A DNA stretch of 64,000 bases from Mycobacterium sp. IDR2000157661 (GTDB lineage Bacteria; Actinomycetota; Actinomycetes; Mycobacteriales; Mycobacteriaceae). Positions 18,327 through 26,445 of the stretch are shown piece after piece. The DNA lies in contig NZ_CP081006.1 in assembly GCF_022317005.1 (NCBI RefSeq), positions 2,232,001 through 2,296,000 on the forward strand, given 5' to 3'. Each line of letters begins with the position of its first letter. Position 1 is the first letter of the stretch. The position numbers and the translations under genes were made by a program. The notes beneath the pieces are model-generated. The model worked only from the letters and a program-made list of their open reading frames with translations. It was not told the origin of the DNA and did not search any database.

Positions 18327-18680
18327 TTAGGGGCTCGAGCTGATGGTCGAGCGGGGCTGCGCGGGCGGGCCGAAGGCGGCCTCGTTTTCAGCCAGGCCGA
18401 GGCAGGCCCCGGAATTGTGTCCGATGCACGGAATCCCCTGGATCTCCGGGACGTCGGGATTGGCGGCGGTGGTGGTGAACAGCGGAGGCGAAGTCGGAAC
18501 CAGGTACGGGGTGCACGTCGTGGTGAACGTATCCCCCTCTTCGCCTGACTGACACCCCTGCGCCACCGCCGCACCGGGTTGCGGTGTCGGATAGAAACCG
18601 ACCGCGGGGGCAGCGGCCGCCGCCACGATGAAGCCACCGATCGCGACAACTCGCCGCGGCGAGAACGAGGAATTCGACAT
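18327..18680 (-). CDS. Small secreted protein, paralogue 2 (possible Ibp1 family)
   Basis: This 117-residue protein is the tandem paralogue of the gene at 17865-18227. It has a signal peptide to about residue 28, then QGCQSGEEGDTF, a second Cys, NPDVPEIQGIPCIGHNSG and CLGLAENE. The conserved blocks are almost identical between the two copies, while signal peptides and C-termini have diverged, as expected after an old duplication. The 99-base gap between them leaves room for separate promoters. Function is unknown; a cell-wall or extracellular location is predicted. Confidence 0.75.
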   Translation of the reverse strand: MSNSSFSPRRVVAIGGFIVAAAAAPAVGFYPTPQPGAAVAQGCQSGEEGDTFTTTCTPYLVPTSPPLFTTTAANPDVPEIQGIPCIGHNSGACLGLAENEAAFGPPAQPRSTISSSP

Positions 18681-18849
18681 TCCGCGATTCTAGAGAGCGA
18701 AGCTGTGATTCTGCACTGTTCTGGCTGCTGCTCATTGCCCGTCTTCATCCCGGGCAACCCAGCTGCGCAACGGGCACCGCTGCATGACATTTCTGCGATG
18801 CACCGTAATGTGCAGAGGGACCGAAGAGCTGAAGCAGAGGTGGTCGGCA

Positions 18850-19782
18850 ATGGCGAGCCCTGATCTGACAGACGCAACCGCCGGAGGCGATGCGGCGCAA
18901 CAGGTGACGTATGAGACGCTCGACGACGGGCAGATCGCGCGTATCTGGCTGAATCGCCCGAACGCGCAGAACGCGCAGTCCAGAACGTTGCTGGTGCAAT
19001 TGGACGAGGCGTTCGGCCGCGCCGAGGCCGACGACCAGGTCCGGGTGGTGATCCTGGCGGCACGCGGCAAGAACTTCTCCGCGGGCCATGATCTCGGCTC
19101 CGAGGAGGCGATGCTGGAGCGCCAGCCGGGACCGGCCCAACACCCGACCTTTCGGTCGCACGGCGCCACCGTGAGCGCCATTGCGGAGCGGACCTACCTG
19201 CAGGAATGGCATTACTTCTTCGAGAACACCCGCCGCTGGCGCGATCTGCGCAAGATCACCATCGCCCAGGTTCAGGGCAACGCGATCTCGGCCGGCCTGA
19301 TGCTCGTCTGGGCGTGCGACCTGATCGTCGCCGCGGACGATGCGAAGTTCAGCGATGTCGTGGCGGTCAGGATGGGCATGCCCGGAGTGGAGTATTACGC
19401 CCACCCCTGGGAATTCGGCGCTCGTAAAGCCAAAGAGCTTCTGCTGACCGGCGATTCGATCGACGCCGAGGAGGCCTACCGTCTCGGGATGGTGTCGAAG
19501 ATCTTTCCGCGCGGTGAGCTCGAGAACAAGACGCTCGAGTTCGCCCGCCGGATCGCCGAACGCCCCACCATGGCGGCACTGCTGGTCAAGGACTCGGTCA
19601 ACGCCGCGGCCGACGCGATGGGTTTCACCGAGGCGCTGCGGCATGCATTCCACATCCACGAACTCGGGCATGCGCACTGGGCGGCGCACAACGAGAACCG
19701 GTATCCGGTGGGCCTTCCGCCGAACGTGCCCGACTGGCGGACGCTCGGCCCGCCGAAGCCCGCCCGCCACGACGAGCCGTGA
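18850..19782 (+). CDS. Enoyl-CoA hydratase/isomerase family protein
   Basis: This is a crotonase-fold protein of 310 residues. The oxyanion-hole segments are visible: NFSAGHDLGS near residue 80, and QGNAISAGLMLVWACDLIVAA near 143. The usual second catalytic Glu of true hydratases lies in a region reading SDVVAVRMGMPGVEYYAHPW, so the precise reaction (hydratase, isomerase or hydrolase) cannot be assigned. It is longer than classical EchA proteins, with a C-terminal extension ending VPDWRTLGPPKP. I chose the ATG at 18850, with GAGG about ten bases upstream. Confidence 0.8.
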   Translation: MASPDLTDATAGGDAAQQVTYETLDDGQIARIWLNRPNAQNAQSRTLLVQLDEAFGRAEADDQVRVVILAARGKNFSAGHDLGSEEAMLERQPGPAQHPTFRSHGATVSAIAERTYLQEWHYFFENTRRWRDLRKITIAQVQGNAISAGLMLVWACDLIVAADDAKFSDVVAVRMGMPGVEYYAHPWEFGARKAKELLLTGDSIDAEEAYRLGMVSKIFPRGELENKTLEFARRIAERPTMAALLVKDSVNAAADAMGFTEALRHAFHIHELGHAHWAAHNENRYPVGLPPNVPDWRTLGPPKPARHDEP

Positions 19783-19790
19783 CGTATAAC

Positions 19791-19804
19791 TAGAACCTGT
19801 TCTA
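19791..19804. promoter_or_regulatory. KstR operator upstream of SDR gene
   Basis: TAGAACCTGTTCTA fits the KstR consensus exactly and is embedded in a 20-bp inverted repeat, AACTAGAACCTGTTCTAGTT (19788-19807). It ends 20 bases before the SDR start codon, so bound repressor would cover the promoter. Confidence 0.85.
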
Positions 19805-19827
19805 GTTGGTCGGCGAAGGGGTCTGCG

Positions 19828-20667
19828 GTGGAGTTGTCCTTGGCGGGTCGGACGGTGCTGGTCACCGGTGGCGGCAGCGGCATCGGCAAAGGTGTCGCAG
19901 CGGCAGTGGTGGCGGCGGGTGGCAACGCCATGCTGGTCGGCCGCAACGCCGACAAGTTGTCCGCGGCCGCGGACGAGATCAATGGCCAGGGTGCTCCCGG
20001 TTCGGCGTTGTACGAACCGGCCGACGTCACCAACGAGGACGAGGTCGCGCGGGTCGTGGAGGCGACGACCGCCTGGAACGGACGGCTGTACGGCGTCGTG
20101 CACTGCGCAGGCGGCAGCGAGACCATCGGCCCCATCACGCAGATCGACTCCGAACTGTGGCGACGCACCGTCGACCTGAACATCAACGGCACCATGTACG
20201 TGCTGAAGCACTCGGCGCGGGAGATGGTGCGCGGCGGTGGCGGCTCGTTCATCGGCATCTCGTCGATAGCGGCCAGCAACACGCACCGATGGTTCGGCGC
20301 CTACGGCGTCTCCAAGGCGGGCATCGACCACATGATGCAGCTGGCCGCAGACGAACTCGGTGCATCGTGGGTGCGGGTGAACTGCATCCGGCCCGGTCTG
20401 ATCCGCACCGAACTCGTTGCGCCGGTTCTGGATTCGCCTGAGCTCAGTGCCGACTACGCGGCATGCACGCCGTTGCCGCGGCCGGGAGAGGTATCCGACA
20501 TCGCGAATGCGTCGCTGTTCCTGCTCAGCGACGCGTCGAGCTTCATCACCGGCCAGGTGATCAACGTCGACGGCGGTCAGTTGGTGCGCCGTGGACCCGA
20601 CTACTCGTCGATGCTCGAGCCACTGTTCGGCTCGGAGGGGCTGCGGGGGGTCGTCGCCGGACAGTAG
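19828..20667 (+). CDS. Short-chain dehydrogenase/reductase under KstR-type control
   Basis: This is a classical SDR of 279 residues: TGGGSGIG cofactor motif (residues 14-21), CAG near 93, catalytic Ser in ISSIAAS and YGVSKAG near 171, and a C-terminal extension (RRGPDYSSMLEPLFG). The KstR-type operator just upstream places it in sterol catabolism, most likely oxidising a hydroxy-steroid or hydroxyacyl-CoA; the substrate is not readable. It starts with GTG. It converges on the cox-type operon, whose last gene ends 17 bases downstream. Confidence 0.85.
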   Translation: MELSLAGRTVLVTGGGSGIGKGVAAAVVAAGGNAMLVGRNADKLSAAADEINGQGAPGSALYEPADVTNEDEVARVVEATTAWNGRLYGVVHCAGGSETIGPITQIDSELWRRTVDLNINGTMYVLKHSAREMVRGGGGSFIGISSIAASNTHRWFGAYGVSKAGIDHMMQLAADELGASWVRVNCIRPGLIRTELVAPVLDSPELSADYAACTPLPRPGEVSDIANASLFLLSDASSFITGQVINVDGGQLVRRGPDYSSMLEPLFGSEGLRGVVAGQ

Positions 20668-20683
20668 GCGTCGTCCTGCGCCG

Positions 20684-21154
20684 CTAAGTCATCTCGGCCG
20701 CACGGTGTACGGCATTCACGATTCCCTGATAGCCGGTGCAACGGCAGAAGTTGCCGCTGAGCCCCTCGCGGATCTCTTCGTCGGTGGGTTTCGGGTTGTC
20801 GCGTAGCAGAGCGGTGATGGAGGTGACGAAGCCTGGCGTGCAGAAGCCGCACTGCAGCCCATGGCACTCGCGCAACGCGGCCTGCACCGGCGACAGGTCG
20901 CCGTCCGGCCCACCGATGCCCTCGACCGTCGTGACCTCCATGCCCTCGGCCTGCACCGCGAACAGCAGGCAGGCGCGCACCGCATCGCCGTTGAGCAGCA
21001 CGGTGCAGGCACCGCACGCTCCATGCTCGCAGCCCAGGTGGGTCCCGGTCAGCCCGCACTTCTCCCGCAGATAGTCCGCGAGCGTGAGTCGCGGTTCCAC
21101 CACCGCGGTGTGCTCGCGGCCGTTGACCGTCATCGAGACGCGCATGTCAGGCAT
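20684..21154 (-). CDS. coxS: Molybdenum hydroxylase small (2x[2Fe-2S]) subunit, CoxS-like
   Basis: This 156-residue iron-sulfur subunit has plant-type cluster ligands C42, C47, C50 and C62, and a C-terminal cluster with C102, C105, C137 and C139 (QCGFCTPG...NFCRCTGY). It passes electrons from the Mo site to FAD in the medium subunit. It is the last gene of the coxL-G-M-S operon, and its start overlaps the coxM stop by 8 bases. The name follows family usage; the substrate need not be CO. Confidence 0.88.
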   Translation of the reverse strand: MPDMRVSMTVNGREHTAVVEPRLTLADYLREKCGLTGTHLGCEHGACGACTVLLNGDAVRACLLFAVQAEGMEVTTVEGIGGPDGDLSPVQAALRECHGLQCGFCTPGFVTSITALLRDNPKPTDEEIREGLSGNFCRCTGYQGIVNAVHRAAEMT

Positions 21155-22022
21155 CGGTTGCCTCCGTGGTGGCTGACGCCCAGGCGCGGGCGACCATCGT
21201 GGCGCCCACCCTGGCTCGGTACGCGGCCGACCCCTGCAGGTCGGACGGAATGTCGTCGATCCCGGACAGTGCGAGCCGACCGACTTCCTCGGCGCTGATG
21301 TCGGTGACCGGTCGACCCCTCACCGCTTCCTCCGCAGGCGTTCCCCGCAGCGGTGTCGACCCGAGCCCTAACAGCCCGATGCCACAACGTGATACGCGAT
21401 CCTCATCGTCGATCTCAACCGCCACAGCTGCGCCGGCGATCGCGAAATCGCCGTGTCTGCGCGCGAATTCGGCGACGCCGAAGCCGGACCGGCCCCCCCA
21501 CACCGGAAAGTCCACCGCGGTCAGCATCTCACCGGGCTGCAGCGAGGTCTCCCACAGGCCGGTGAAGAAGTCCTTGGCCTCGATCCGCCGCGACCCGGTC
21601 GGCGACAGCACGTCCATCTGTGCATCGAGCGCCAGTGCGACTGCGGCGTACTCCGCGGCCGGATCGGCATGCGCGATCGCACCGCCCAGCGTGCCTCTGG
21701 TCCGGATCTGGAAGTGACCGATGTAGGGCGTCGCCAGGGTGAGTAGCGGAACCGACTCGGCCACCTCGTCATCCATGCCGACGAACGAATGCGGCGTTCC
21801 TGCGGCCACCCGTACGGCGCCGTCGACCAGGTCGATGCTGCGCAGTTCCTCGATCCGGGAGATGTCGATCAGATTATCGAAGTGCGTCAGCCTCATCGCC
21901 AGCATCGGCACCAGGCTCTGGCCGCCTGCGAGGATCTTGGCGTCCTCGCCGAATTCGGCGAGCATGTCCACCGCCTCCTTCGCCGAGTCGGGGCGGTGGT
22001 AGGCGAAGGGGGCCGCCTTCAT
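21147..22022 (-). CDS. coxM: Molybdenum hydroxylase FAD-binding medium subunit, CoxM-like
   Basis: This 291-residue protein is of the CoxM/FAD_binding_5 family. The N-terminal FAD motif AGGQSLVPMLAMRL is near residue 32, and the second family motif TRGTLGGAIAHADPAAEY near 109 is complete. A C-terminal CO_deh_flav_C domain follows. It accepts electrons from CoxS. The ATG overlaps the coxG stop (ATGA), indicating coupling. It corresponds in type to the M. tuberculosis Rv0373c-Rv0376c locus (from memory), although gene order differs because a coxG-type gene is present here. Confidence 0.87.
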   Translation of the reverse strand: MKAAPFAYHRPDSAKEAVDMLAEFGEDAKILAGGQSLVPMLAMRLTHFDNLIDISRIEELRSIDLVDGAVRVAAGTPHSFVGMDDEVAESVPLLTLATPYIGHFQIRTRGTLGGAIAHADPAAEYAAVALALDAQMDVLSPTGSRRIEAKDFFTGLWETSLQPGEMLTAVDFPVWGGRSGFGVAEFARRHGDFAIAGAAVAVEIDDEDRVSRCGIGLLGLGSTPLRGTPAEEAVRGRPVTDISAEEVGRLALSGIDDIPSDLQGSAAYRARVGATMVARAWASATTEATDA

Positions 22023-22714
22023 GACAGCAGCCGCATCAAGGCGGCCTGCAGATCCTCAGCCAGCACCGCGGCCGGCCCGCGCCTGCGTCGCCGGCCGACG
22101 AGATAGCCGACGGCCACGCCCGCCGTCAGCGCGGCCACCGCCGGTGCCGCGCGCTTGGCCATCGGCACCGCAACGACTTTCAGCATGTCGATCGATTCCC
22201 CGGCGTTGGGTTGCGCGGCGACCGCGGCCGTCTCCGTCGTCGGCGCCGGCCCGGTGCCCGGCGCGGAATCACCGAGGACGCTGGCTTCCAGCGACTTGGC
22301 GAACTGACCGATCAGGTTCGACGCCACATCGGCGAGCACGCCCCGGCCGAACTGGGCGGCCTTCCCCGAGATCGTTAGGTCGGTGGTGATGTAGACGGCG
22401 GTGGCGGCCGGTCCCGCTTCCTTCAACTGCGCGGTGACGAGCGCGGCGGCGTTGCCGTTGCCGCGCGTCTCCTTGCCCTCGGCCTTGAGCACCACCCGCT
22501 GGGCGCCGGCATCCTTCTCCTGGAAGGCCGCAATGCCCTTGTAGGACACCGTGATCGGGCCAACCTTTACCTTCACCGCGCCGGTGAATTCGTCACCGTC
22601 CACCGACAGAAGCGTGGCACCGGGCAGGCACGGCGCCACCCGTTCCACGTCGGTCAGCACCTCCCAGGTCTTGGCGGCGGGCACCGCGACCCGGAACTCG
22701 TTGGTCAATTCCAT
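22019..22714 (-). CDS. coxG: CoxG-like SRPBCC-domain protein
   Basis: This 231-residue protein starts MELTNEFRVAVPAAKTWEVLTD, the typical CoxG/SRPBCC ligand-binding start, and contains PCLPGATL. The C-terminus has an Ala-rich linker, a possible membrane helix (AAPAVAALTAGVAVGYLVG) and a basic tail RRRRRG. In Oligotropha CoxG is implicated in anchoring CO dehydrogenase to the membrane, and this tail fits such a role. It sits between coxL (22-base gap) and coxM (4-base overlap). Confidence 0.8.
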   Translation of the reverse strand: MELTNEFRVAVPAAKTWEVLTDVERVAPCLPGATLLSVDGDEFTGAVKVKVGPITVSYKGIAAFQEKDAGAQRVVLKAEGKETRGNGNAAALVTAQLKEAGPAATAVYITTDLTISGKAAQFGRGVLADVASNLIGQFAKSLEASVLGDSAPGTGPAPTTETAAVAAQPNAGESIDMLKVVAVPMAKRAAPAVAALTAGVAVGYLVGRRRRRGPAAVLAEDLQAALMRLLS

Positions 22715-22736
22715 TTTCGATCCACTGCGTTGTTCC

Positions 22737-25073
22737 TCACTTCTTGGCTTGCTCGATCGCCTCGACGATCGCGGCGGGACTGGCGGGCAGGCGGGTGATC
22801 GTCACGCCCAGCGGCGCGAGGGCGTCGTTGATCGCGTTGATGACGGCCGGTGTCGAACCGATGGCACCGCCCTCGCCGACACCCTTGTAGCCGCCGACCC
22901 CCGGACCGGGGATCTCGACGTGCCCGTACTCGATGGTGGGCACCTCGGTGGCGGTCGGCAGCAGGTAGTCGACGAACGTCGACGACAGCGGGTTGCCGTC
23001 GGCGTCATAGGCCATGTCCTCGAGCAGCGCGCCGCCGATGCCCTGGACGGTGCCGCCCGCGATCTGTCCCTCGACCACGTTCGGGTTGATCATCGGCCCG
23101 ACGTCCTCGCTGACGATGTAGCGCGTCAGTGTGACCTGACCGGTCTCGACGTCGACCTCACAGGTGCAGGCGTGCGTCGCGTTGGCCCAGTGGATCATCG
23201 CCTCAGGCGGGGAGGCGAACCGTGCCGTCGCCTCCAATGACGATGAAACTCCCGGTGGCAACTGTTGCGGCTCGTAGTGGGCGCGGAAGGCCAGATCGGC
23301 GAAACTCACCGCCTTGTCCGGGTTTTCGCGAACGAAGGCGCGCGAACCCTCCAACTCCACGTCGGACTCGTCGACTTCGAGGCGAGGCGCGGCCATCGCC
23401 ACAAGTTGCCTTCGCAGGATCGCGCCCGCCTCGGCCACCGCGCCTGCGGTCATCGGGCCACTGCGGCTGCCCTGGGTCCCGGCGCCGTACGGCGTCACCG
23501 CGGTGTCGCCCTGGATCGTGGCCACGTCCTCGATGTCGGCGCCCAACGCGTCGGCCGTCAACTGCACCACGGTGGTCTCGATGCTGTTGCCCGTCGAACC
23601 GCCGTTGACGTAGACGTTGATCTTGCCCGTCGGCTCCATCCGTATGGTGGCGCCTTCTGTGCCCAGGTGACCCGTCGCCGCGCCCGTCGGTTCGATGTAG
23701 GCGGAGAAGCCCAGCCCGAGGTAGCGGCCCTCGGCCAGCGCATCCGCCTGCTCCTTGCGAAAGCCTTCGTGGTCGAGGATCTTGACGGCCTGCTCGAACG
23801 TGTCGGCGGGGGCGACGTGGTCGTACGGCATGCCGTTGGGGTTGAAGTACGGCATTTCATCACCGCGCAGGATGTTGCGCCGGCGCAGCTCGACCGGATC
23901 CATGTCCAGCTTGCGGGCCGCGATGTCGAAAAGCACTTCGCGGGCCAGTGTTTCGTACTGCCACGGCCCACGGTAGGCCGCCAGTCCCGCGGTGTTGGAG
24001 AACACCGTCTTGTAGTTGAAGCTGGCCTTCGGCACCCGGTAGGGGCCGGGGAAGAACATGCCGACCGCCGCGGTGGTCAGCACCGGGTACGGCGTCGGGT
24101 ATGCGCCGATGTCGTAGGCGAAGTCGATGTCGACGGCGAGGATGGTGCCGTCCTCGTCGAGAGCCACTCGGGCGGTGCCGTCGACGTGGCGGGCCTGCCC
24201 TGCCGACATCAGGTTCTCGCGCCGGTCCTCGATCCACTTGAGCGGCGCGGGCACCTTGCGGGCCGCCAGCATGACGCACATGTCCTCGCGCATCGGCACG
24301 ACCTTCTGTCCGAACCCACCGCCGGTGTCGCGCATGATCACCCGCACGTTGTGCGCCGGAATACCCAGAAGCCGCGCACAGAAGGCACGCAACTCGTGGG
24401 GTGTCTGCGTGGACGCCCACATGGTGAGTTCCTCGGTCGCGGGCGTCCACTCGACGACCATGCCCCGGCATTCGATCGGCACCGGCGCGTAGATCTGCTG
24501 GTACACGTTTGCCGTTGCCACACAGGCGGCGCCGGCGAAGGTCTCCTCGTCCGGTGGCGCCCCGCCCATGCCGCCTGCGACGTTGTCGGGGTAGGCCTCG
24601 TGCACCACCACATCGGAGCCCACGGCCTTGGTGAAGTCGGCGATGGCGGGCAACGGCTCGTAGTCGACCTCGACCGCGTCGACGGCGTCCTCAGCGAGGT
24701 AGCGGCTGTCGGCGATCACCAGCGCGACGGGATCACCGACGAACTTGACCTCACCCTCTGCCAGTGGCGGGCGTGGGGTGTCGGGAATGTCCTTGCCCGC
24801 GACCGCGTGCCACGCCTCCTTGACGTCGGGATTGAGGTCGTCGGCGGTGAACACCGCGTGCACACCCGGCATGGCCAGCGCGACCGATGTGTCGATGCCC
24901 TTGATCCTGGCGTGGGCAAACGGACTGCGCACGAAGCAGGCATGCAGCATGCCGGGCCGCACCACGTCGTCGACGAAGGTGCCGTGTCCGGTGAGGAGGC
25001 GGTTGTCCTCGATGCGTGGGACCCGGGTGCCTGCGTAGCGGGTCACCACCGTCCCCCCAGAAGCCGAAGTCAC
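22737..25073 (-). CDS. Molybdenum hydroxylase large subunit, CoxL-like but not CODH
   Basis: This 778-residue xanthine-oxidase-family Mo-pterin subunit has GGGFGQK (251-257) and the catalytic Glu in GVGEGG (E734). At the loop that defines CO dehydrogenases it reads AYRGPW (366-371). It lacks the Cys-containing AYxCSFR of true (form I) CODH and also the AYRGAGR of form II. It is therefore probably an aldehyde- or aromatic/N-heterocycle-oxidising enzyme with unknown substrate. It starts with GTG at 25073. The gene heads the coxL-G-M-S operon; the xdhC-like gene lies 144 bases upstream on the same strand. Confidence 0.85.
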   Translation of the reverse strand: MTSASGGTVVTRYAGTRVPRIEDNRLLTGHGTFVDDVVRPGMLHACFVRSPFAHARIKGIDTSVALAMPGVHAVFTADDLNPDVKEAWHAVAGKDIPDTPRPPLAEGEVKFVGDPVALVIADSRYLAEDAVDAVEVDYEPLPAIADFTKAVGSDVVVHEAYPDNVAGGMGGAPPDEETFAGAACVATANVYQQIYAPVPIECRGMVVEWTPATEELTMWASTQTPHELRAFCARLLGIPAHNVRVIMRDTGGGFGQKVVPMREDMCVMLAARKVPAPLKWIEDRRENLMSAGQARHVDGTARVALDEDGTILAVDIDFAYDIGAYPTPYPVLTTAAVGMFFPGPYRVPKASFNYKTVFSNTAGLAAYRGPWQYETLAREVLFDIAARKLDMDPVELRRRNILRGDEMPYFNPNGMPYDHVAPADTFEQAVKILDHEGFRKEQADALAEGRYLGLGFSAYIEPTGAATGHLGTEGATIRMEPTGKINVYVNGGSTGNSIETTVVQLTADALGADIEDVATIQGDTAVTPYGAGTQGSRSGPMTAGAVAEAGAILRRQLVAMAAPRLEVDESDVELEGSRAFVRENPDKAVSFADLAFRAHYEPQQLPPGVSSSLEATARFASPPEAMIHWANATHACTCEVDVETGQVTLTRYIVSEDVGPMINPNVVEGQIAGGTVQGIGGALLEDMAYDADGNPLSSTFVDYLLPTATEVPTIEYGHVEIPGPGVGGYKGVGEGGAIGSTPAVINAINDALAPLGVTITRLPASPAAIVEAIEQAKK

Positions 25074-25114
25074 CGGTTCACCACTTCCATTAGCCGAACG
25101 AGCCGTCTGAAGAG

Positions 25115-25126
25115 TGACGTTATCGT
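25115..25126 (-). promoter_or_regulatory. 12-bp box shared with the xdhC upstream region (coxL copy)
   Basis: On the minus strand this reads ACGATAACGTCA, about 42 bases before the coxL start. The same 12 bases occur in the same orientation upstream of xdhC. It overlaps a plausible -10 (TACGAT), so it could be a promoter element or an operator. Confidence 0.4.
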
Positions 25127-25163
25127 ATTCGAGAGCGACATTTCCATAGGTGTTGTCTCAGTT

Positions 25164-25225
25164 CTCTCTGCTCTTCGCGCAAGCGCTCATCGGTCTCTCT
25201 GCTCTTCGCGCAAGCGCTCATCGGT
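25164..25225 (-). repeat. Two tandem 31-bp junction repeats (MIRU-like)
   Basis: Two perfect 31-bp copies (25164-25194, 25195-25225) lie head to tail at the xdhC-coxL junction. On the minus strand each contains GATGAGCGCTTGCGCGAAG, the same core as at 8499-8520 in mce4. The TGA of the first unit is the xdhC stop codon. The unit also carries an ATG for a short frame (MSACAKS). Confidence 0.8.
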
Positions 25226-26339
25226 CGTCGTGGTGGATGCGGCCGGCCGTTTCGGTCAGCGGCCGCCCGCCCCCGCCCCACCTGCGGGCGATGATCTCCG
25301 CGGCGATCGACACCGCGGTCTCCTCGGGCGTGCGCGCGCCGAGGTCGAGTCCGATCGGGCTGGCGAGGCGCGACAGTTCGGCGTCGGTCACCCCCGACTC
25401 GCGCAACCGCACCAACCGGTCCTCGTGAGTGCGCCGCGAGCCCATCACCCCGATGTAGCCGACGTCGCAGCGCAGCGCCACCTGCAGCACGGGCACGTCG
25501 AACTTGGGGTCGTGGGTGAGCACGCAGATCGCCGTACGCGAATCGATCAGGCCCTGCGCGGCCTGCTCGGCGAGGTAGCGATCCGGCCACATGACGACGA
25601 CGTCCTCGGCGCCGGGAAAGCGGGCCGGCGTCGCGAACAGCGGACGGGCGTCGCAGACGGTCACCCGGTAGCCGAGCAGCGCAGCCTGCTGCGTCAGCGC
25701 GCTTGCGAAGTCGATGGCGCCGAACACGAGCATCCGCGGGCGCGGCGCATGGCTGGCGACGAACACCTCCATGCCGGATTCCTGGCGCTGCCCGTCCGGC
25801 CCGTAGGACAGCACCGCGGTGCGGCCGGCGGCGAGCAGGCCGCGGGCGTCGTCGGTGACCGCGGCGTCCGAGCGCGCCGAGCCCAGCGATCCGTTGACCG
25901 AACGGGGCCCGAGCACCAGGCGGGCGCCCACCCGCCGCGGGTCGGGGTGCGCGATCACGGTCGCGACGGCCGTCGGCCGGTGCGCGGCGATGTCGTCGGC
26001 GACCGCCTCCAGTTGCGGGAAGGTGTCGCGCGACATCGGCTCGGCGAAGATGTCGATGATGCCGCCGCAGGTGAGTCCGACCGCGAACGCGTCGTCGTCG
26101 CTGACGCCGTAGCGCTGCAGTGCCGGACGGCCCGAGGTGACCACCTCGCCCGCCAGTTCGTAGACCGCCGCCTCGACGCACCCTCCCGAGACCGAGCCTG
26201 CGACCGTGCCGTCGGGCGACACCACCATCGTCGCGCCCGGCCGACGGGGCGCCGAGCGCATGGTGCGCACGACGGTGGCCACACCGGCGGTGCCGCCGGC
26301 CCGCCACACAGACAGCAACTCGTCGAGCACGTCGCGCAC
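25218..26339 (-). CDS. XdhC/CoxI-family molybdenum cofactor insertion protein
   Basis: This 373-residue protein contains the XdhC N-terminal domain (GSVSGGCVEAAVYELA near residue 62) and a C-terminal Rossmann domain (VFGAIDFASALTQQAALLGYRVTVCD). XdhC proteins bind, sulfurate and hand over the Mo cofactor to xanthine-oxidase-type enzymes, here presumably the adjacent CoxL-like enzyme. I chose the GTG at 26339 because TACACT lies 6 bases upstream, the spacing of mycobacterial leaderless promoters. The stop codon lies inside a tandem repeat. Confidence 0.85.
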   Translation of the reverse strand: MRDVLDELLSVWRAGGTAGVATVVRTMRSAPRRPGATMVVSPDGTVAGSVSGGCVEAAVYELAGEVVTSGRPALQRYGVSDDDAFAVGLTCGGIIDIFAEPMSRDTFPQLEAVADDIAAHRPTAVATVIAHPDPRRVGARLVLGPRSVNGSLGSARSDAAVTDDARGLLAAGRTAVLSYGPDGQRQESGMEVFVASHAPRPRMLVFGAIDFASALTQQAALLGYRVTVCDARPLFATPARFPGAEDVVVMWPDRYLAEQAAQGLIDSRTAICVLTHDPKFDVPVLQVALRCDVGYIGVMGSRRTHEDRLVRLRESGVTDAELSRLASPIGLDLGARTPEETAVSIAAEIIARRWGGGGRPLTETAGRIHHDDR

Positions 26340-26414
26340 GTTGGCAGTGTATGCCCGCCCCGCTGTGCAGGTGCTCAGCGGGAATCGGCGCGGATACGCC
26401 ACGCGGTGCGGTGT

Positions 26415-26426
26415 TGACGTTATCGT
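26415..26426 (-). promoter_or_regulatory. 12-bp box shared with the coxL upstream region (xdhC copy)
   Basis: ACGATAACGTCA on the minus strand, about 76 bases upstream of the xdhC start. It is also immediately upstream of the divergent hydrolase gene, so it may affect both directions. Confidence 0.4.
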
Positions 26427-26445
26427 GGGAGATATCGCTTGGATT

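Noticed and set aside
20684..25073. Assignment as aerobic carbon monoxide dehydrogenase.
   Set aside because: The large subunit lacks the AYxCSFR Cys motif needed for the Mo-Cu site and also the form II AYRGAGR motif.
25164..25225. The tandem 31-bp repeat as a CRISPR array.
   Set aside because: Copies are directly adjacent with no spacers, and no cas genes are present. The same core occurs singly in mce4.
23265..26417. An open frame of about 1,050 codons on the plus strand.
   Set aside because: It runs antisense to the well-supported coxL-like and xdhC-like genes; long antisense frames are expected in high-G+C coding DNA. Its translation is His/Arg/Gly-rich without domains.
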